From Flavobacterium bizetiae (GTDB lineage: Bacteria > Bacteroidota > Bacteroidia > Flavobacteriales > Flavobacteriaceae), in contig NZ_CADCSU010000107.1 in assembly GCF_902804475.1 (NCBI RefSeq), forward strand, positions 1 to 64,000: 64,000 nucleotides of DNA, read 5' to 3'. Position numbers and translations under genes: made by a program. Under the pieces are notes generated by a model, which saw nothing but the letters and a program-made list of their open reading frames with translations, was not told the origin of the DNA and did not search any database. Below, one piece after another: positions 61,733 through 64,000 of this stretch (position 1 is its first letter; every line of letters starts with the position of its first letter).

Positions 61733-62899
61733 ATGAATTTATCCAAAACGAATGTCTTATTTATGGCAGCTTGCACTGGACTTATAGTTGCAAATCTGTA
61801 TTACTGCCAACCCTTAATTGTATTAATTGCCAACGAATTTAAAATTCCTGAAGCCAGCGCGGGAACAATAACGTACTTAACTCAGGCCGGTTACGCTATC
61901 GGATTGTTTTTTATGGTTCCGTTGGGTGATAAACTGGAACGAAAAAAGCAAATACTGATTACTACTTTTGCATCAGTAATTGCTTTGATTCTTGCTGCTA
62001 CGGCAAAAAGTTTCTTTCTTTTACAAATTGCGTCTTTATTAATCGGAATCACTTCGATCGTACCACAACTTATTTTGCCTTTGGCAGCGTCATTAAGTGC
62101 GCCGGAACAACGAGGAAAAGTCGTAGGAACGATAATGAGCGGTTTACTTGTTGGTATTTTATTATCAAGAACTTTAAGCGGATTTATAGGTCAGGTTCTG
62201 GGCTGGAGATCGATGTTTTATATCGCATCCGGAATTTGTCTTTTGATCTTTTTTGTAATTCAGAATAAATTCCCGGTCAATAAACCTCAGTTTCAGGGAA
62301 CATACGGGCAGCTTATAAAATCTCTTTTTACCCTTATAAAAACGCAGCCAATTCTACGCGAAGCAACTCTTATAAACGTATTTAGTTTTGCGCAGTTTGG
62401 AGCATTCTGGACTACAATGGTTTTGTTGCTTTCAGGAGAACCATTCAATTACAATAGTGCCACAATTGGTTTATTCGGGATTGTAGGTGCTTCAGGAGCT
62501 TTAGCAGCGCCATTAGTGGGAAAAATGGGAGATAAAGGAGGTTCAAGAGTAGCGGTAGGTTATGGTTGTTTATTGATACTGATTAGCTTTTTAGTTTTTT
62601 ATTTCTCAATAGAAAGTGTTATCGGAATTGCAATCGGAATTGTTTTTATCGACATAGGAATTCAGGGAGTTCACATCTCTAATCAAACCCGCGTATACTC
62701 ATTGCTTCCGGAAGCCAGAAACAGGTTAAATACGGTATTTATGTCGTTTAGCTTTTTAGGAACAGCAGCCGGATCAGCTTACGGTTTATTATTATGGAAA
62801 CTGGGAGGATGGCACGCTGTAACGATTGGTTGTATTGGATTGTCAGCATTAGCATTTACAGTTTATGCGCTTACTTATAAATCAAAATCTAAAAAATAG
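61733..62899 (+). CDS. MFS transporter (DHA1-type)
   Basis: A 388-residue transporter with 12 predicted membrane helices and the MFS motif A-like loop GDKLERKKQIL between helices 2 and 3, repeated as GKMGDKGGSRVAV between helices 8 and 9. The start FMAACTGLIVANLYYCQPLIVLIA resembles YgaY/YdeE-type exporters; drugs or sugars are possible substrates. No regulator is adjacent. The short basic tail (YKSKSKK) is cytosolic. Confidence 0.9.
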   Translation: MNLSKTNVLFMAACTGLIVANLYYCQPLIVLIANEFKIPEASAGTITYLTQAGYAIGLFFMVPLGDKLERKKQILITTFASVIALILAATAKSFFLLQIASLLIGITSIVPQLILPLAASLSAPEQRGKVVGTIMSGLLVGILLSRTLSGFIGQVLGWRSMFYIASGICLLIFFVIQNKFPVNKPQFQGTYGQLIKSLFTLIKTQPILREATLINVFSFAQFGAFWTTMVLLLSGEPFNYNSATIGLFGIVGASGALAAPLVGKMGDKGGSRVAVGYGCLLILISFLVFYFSIESVIGIAIGIVFIDIGIQGVHISNQTRVYSLLPEARNRLNTVFMSFSFLGTAAGSAYGLLLWKLGGWHAVTIGCIGLSALAFTVYALTYKSKSKK

Positions 62900-62928
62900 A
62901 AAGCACAAATTGATATAAAATTAATTTG

Positions 62929-62936
62929 TAAATTTG
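62929..62936 (+). promoter_or_regulatory. candidate -7 box for the PPIase gene
   Basis: TAAATTTG matches TAnnTTTG and lies 23 bases before the ATG at 62960; TTG at 62910-62912 gives a spacing of 16. Confidence 0.45.
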
Positions 62937-62959
62937 CATTTAAATTAAAAATAACAACA

Positions 62960-63892
62960 ATGGAAAACGGAATATACGCTAAATTCAATACCAGTAAAGG
63001 GTCGATTTTAGTAAAACTAACTCACGATTTAACGCCGGGAACTGTAGGGAATTTTGTAGCTCTTGCAGAAGGAAATATGGAAAATAAAGTAAAACCTCAA
63101 GGACAAAAATTCTATGATGGTTTAACTTTTCACAGAGTAATTCCTGATTTTATGATTCAGGGTGGATGCCCAAAAGGAACTGGAACTGGAGATCCTGGAT
63201 ATAAATTTGATGATGAATTTCACCCAAGTTTAAAACACGATCGTCCGGGAGTTTTAGCAATGGCAAATTCAGGACCTGCAAGTAACGGTTCTCAGTTTTA
63301 CATTACTCACGTTCCAACTTCTTGGTTAGACGGAAAACATACTGTTTTTGGTCATGTGATCGAAGGACAAGATGTTGTTGATGCTGTTGCTCAGGGTGAT
63401 GGTTTACAAAGTGTTGAAATCATTAGAGTTGGAGAAGAAGCAGAGAAATTTAATGCTATCGAAGCTTTTGTAGGTTTAAAAGGTGCTCGTCTTAAAAGAG
63501 ATGCAGCTTTAAAAGCAGAATCTGAAGCAAAAATGGAACAATTAGCTGCTGGTTTTGATAAAACAGAAAGTGGTTTACGTTATAAAATGATTAATAAAGG
63601 TGATGGTAAAAAAGCTGAAGCAGGAAAAACTGTTGCAGTTCATTACGAAGGATCTTTAGAAAACGGAAAAGTTTTTGATTCATCTTATCCACGTAAAAAA
63701 CCAATCGAATTTAGATTAGGTCAGGGACAAGTTATCGAAGGATGGGACGAAGGTATCGCTTTATTACAAGTTGGTGACAAAGCTCGTTTCGTAATTCCGT
63801 CTGACTTAGCTTATGGTGCTTCAGGTGCAGGAGGAGTTATTCCTCCACACGCAACTTTGATTTTCGATGTTGAATTAATGGAAGTAAAATAA
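62960..63892 (+). CDS. cyclophilin-FKBP fusion peptidyl-prolyl isomerase
   Basis: A 310-residue cytosolic protein that joins two PPIase folds. Residues 1-160 are cyclophilin with FHRVIPDFMIQGG (Arg59 catalytic), GSQFYITHVP, and SWLDGKHTVFGHV (W122). Residues about 200-310 are FKBP: VAVHYEGSLENGKVFDSS, VIEGWDEGIALLQVGDKARFVIPS, LAYGASGAGGVIPPHATLIFDVEL, with all pocket residues present. A helical Ala/Lys-rich linker (about 165-198) connects them. No signal peptide. Own terminator at 63930. Confidence 0.94.
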   Translation: MENGIYAKFNTSKGSILVKLTHDLTPGTVGNFVALAEGNMENKVKPQGQKFYDGLTFHRVIPDFMIQGGCPKGTGTGDPGYKFDDEFHPSLKHDRPGVLAMANSGPASNGSQFYITHVPTSWLDGKHTVFGHVIEGQDVVDAVAQGDGLQSVEIIRVGEEAEKFNAIEAFVGLKGARLKRDAALKAESEAKMEQLAAGFDKTESGLRYKMINKGDGKKAEAGKTVAVHYEGSLENGKVFDSSYPRKKPIEFRLGQGQVIEGWDEGIALLQVGDKARFVIPSDLAYGASGAGGVIPPHATLIFDVELMEVK

Positions 63893-63929
63893 TATAATTA
63901 CATACTTATTTAATTTTGTTTTAAATAAT

Positions 63930-63960
63930 AATCCCGTACGTTATGCGTATGGGATTTTTT
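63930..63960 (+). terminator. intrinsic terminator of the PPIase gene
   Basis: AATCCCGTACG (63930-63940) pairs with CGTATGGGATT (63946-63956), one G-T wobble, followed by a T run. Confidence 0.85.
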
Positions 63961-63989
63961 TATATTTACTTTAAAAATATAGAAAAACA

Positions 63990-64000
63990 ATGAAATCAAA
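63990..64000 (+). CDS. possible start of the next gene (cut by the window edge)
   Basis: ATGAAATCAAA follows the terminator and an A-rich leader and could begin a gene reading MKS. Only three codons are visible, so this is a guess. Confidence 0.25.

Overview
The window is a stretch of AT-rich chromosome from a member of the Bacteroidota, most probably a Flavobacterium or close relative. The evidence is a TonB-dependent receptor paired with a DUF4249 lipoprotein, a menaquinol-type nrfHA module with ccs (system II) cytochrome maturation genes, a monomeric isocitrate dehydrogenase, many short secreted proteins and lipoproteins, and promoters of the TTG-N19-TAnnTTTG type (clear upstream of lysA and rplS). 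I see no prophage, insertion sequence, CRISPR array, tRNA or rRNA.

Layout. 0-2.2 kb: the 3' end of an unidentified gene, then minus-strand small genes (DUF1963, an unknown, an NTF2-fold protein, a lipocalin-like protein). 2.3-6.8 kb: a four-gene plus-strand unit for nitrite ammonification (nrfH, nrfA, resB, ccsA) with an Fnr-like palindrome at its promoter and a strong terminator at its end. 6.8-10 kb: minus-strand GNAT, esterase, and an ArsR plus two AHSA1-type paralogues. 10-20.6 kb: a long minus-strand run of small secreted, lipoprotein and membrane proteins of unknown role (DUF3592, DUF5071, DinB, a PH-like membrane protein and others). 20.9 kb: an AAC(6')-like acetyltransferase. 21.7-29.3 kb: lysA, gltD and gltB. 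29.7-34 kb: sucC, a DUF5694 protein and a LytS/LytTR two-component pair. 34.3-43.5 kb: DUF1456, a three-gene unit (esterase, dipeptide epimerase, AONS-like PLP enzyme), a TerB-like protein, uvrB, a hydrolase, a YgjV-like protein, rlmF and thiamine pyrophosphokinase. 43.8-48.6 kb: an exported RidA-like protein, DinB, GyrI-like protein, DUF4249 and TonB-dependent receptor. 48.7-53.3 kb: a MGT-type glycosyltransferase divergent from an AraC regulator, then icd. 54.2-57.6 kb: rplS and trmD separated by an agmatine deiminase and an AraC/GyrI regulator. 57.8-64 kb: plus-strand lipoproteins (including an archaemetzincin), an FMN reductase, a Tat-type sugar isomerase, a KdgF-like cupin, an MFS transporter and a cyclophilin-FKBP fusion.

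How they fit together. NrfH takes electrons from quinol, NrfA reduces nitrite to ammonium, and ResB/CcsA attach the hemes. GltBD then incorporates ammonium into glutamate, although it is transcribed separately. SucC and Icd are TCA-cycle enzymes. Most remaining genes are single accessory functions.

The most unusual feature of the window is its intergenic DNA. At least seven dispersed repeat families recur between genes, many as inverted repeats. The most elaborate are a three-layer concentric inverted repeat after sucC (30976-31295) and a 210-bp nested inverted repeat upstream of icd (53749-53959). No clear new defence or biosynthetic system was found; the best candidates for undescribed biology are these repeats, the esterase-epimerase-AONS operon, the exported RidA-like protein lacking the usual Arg, and the island of unknown secreted proteins.
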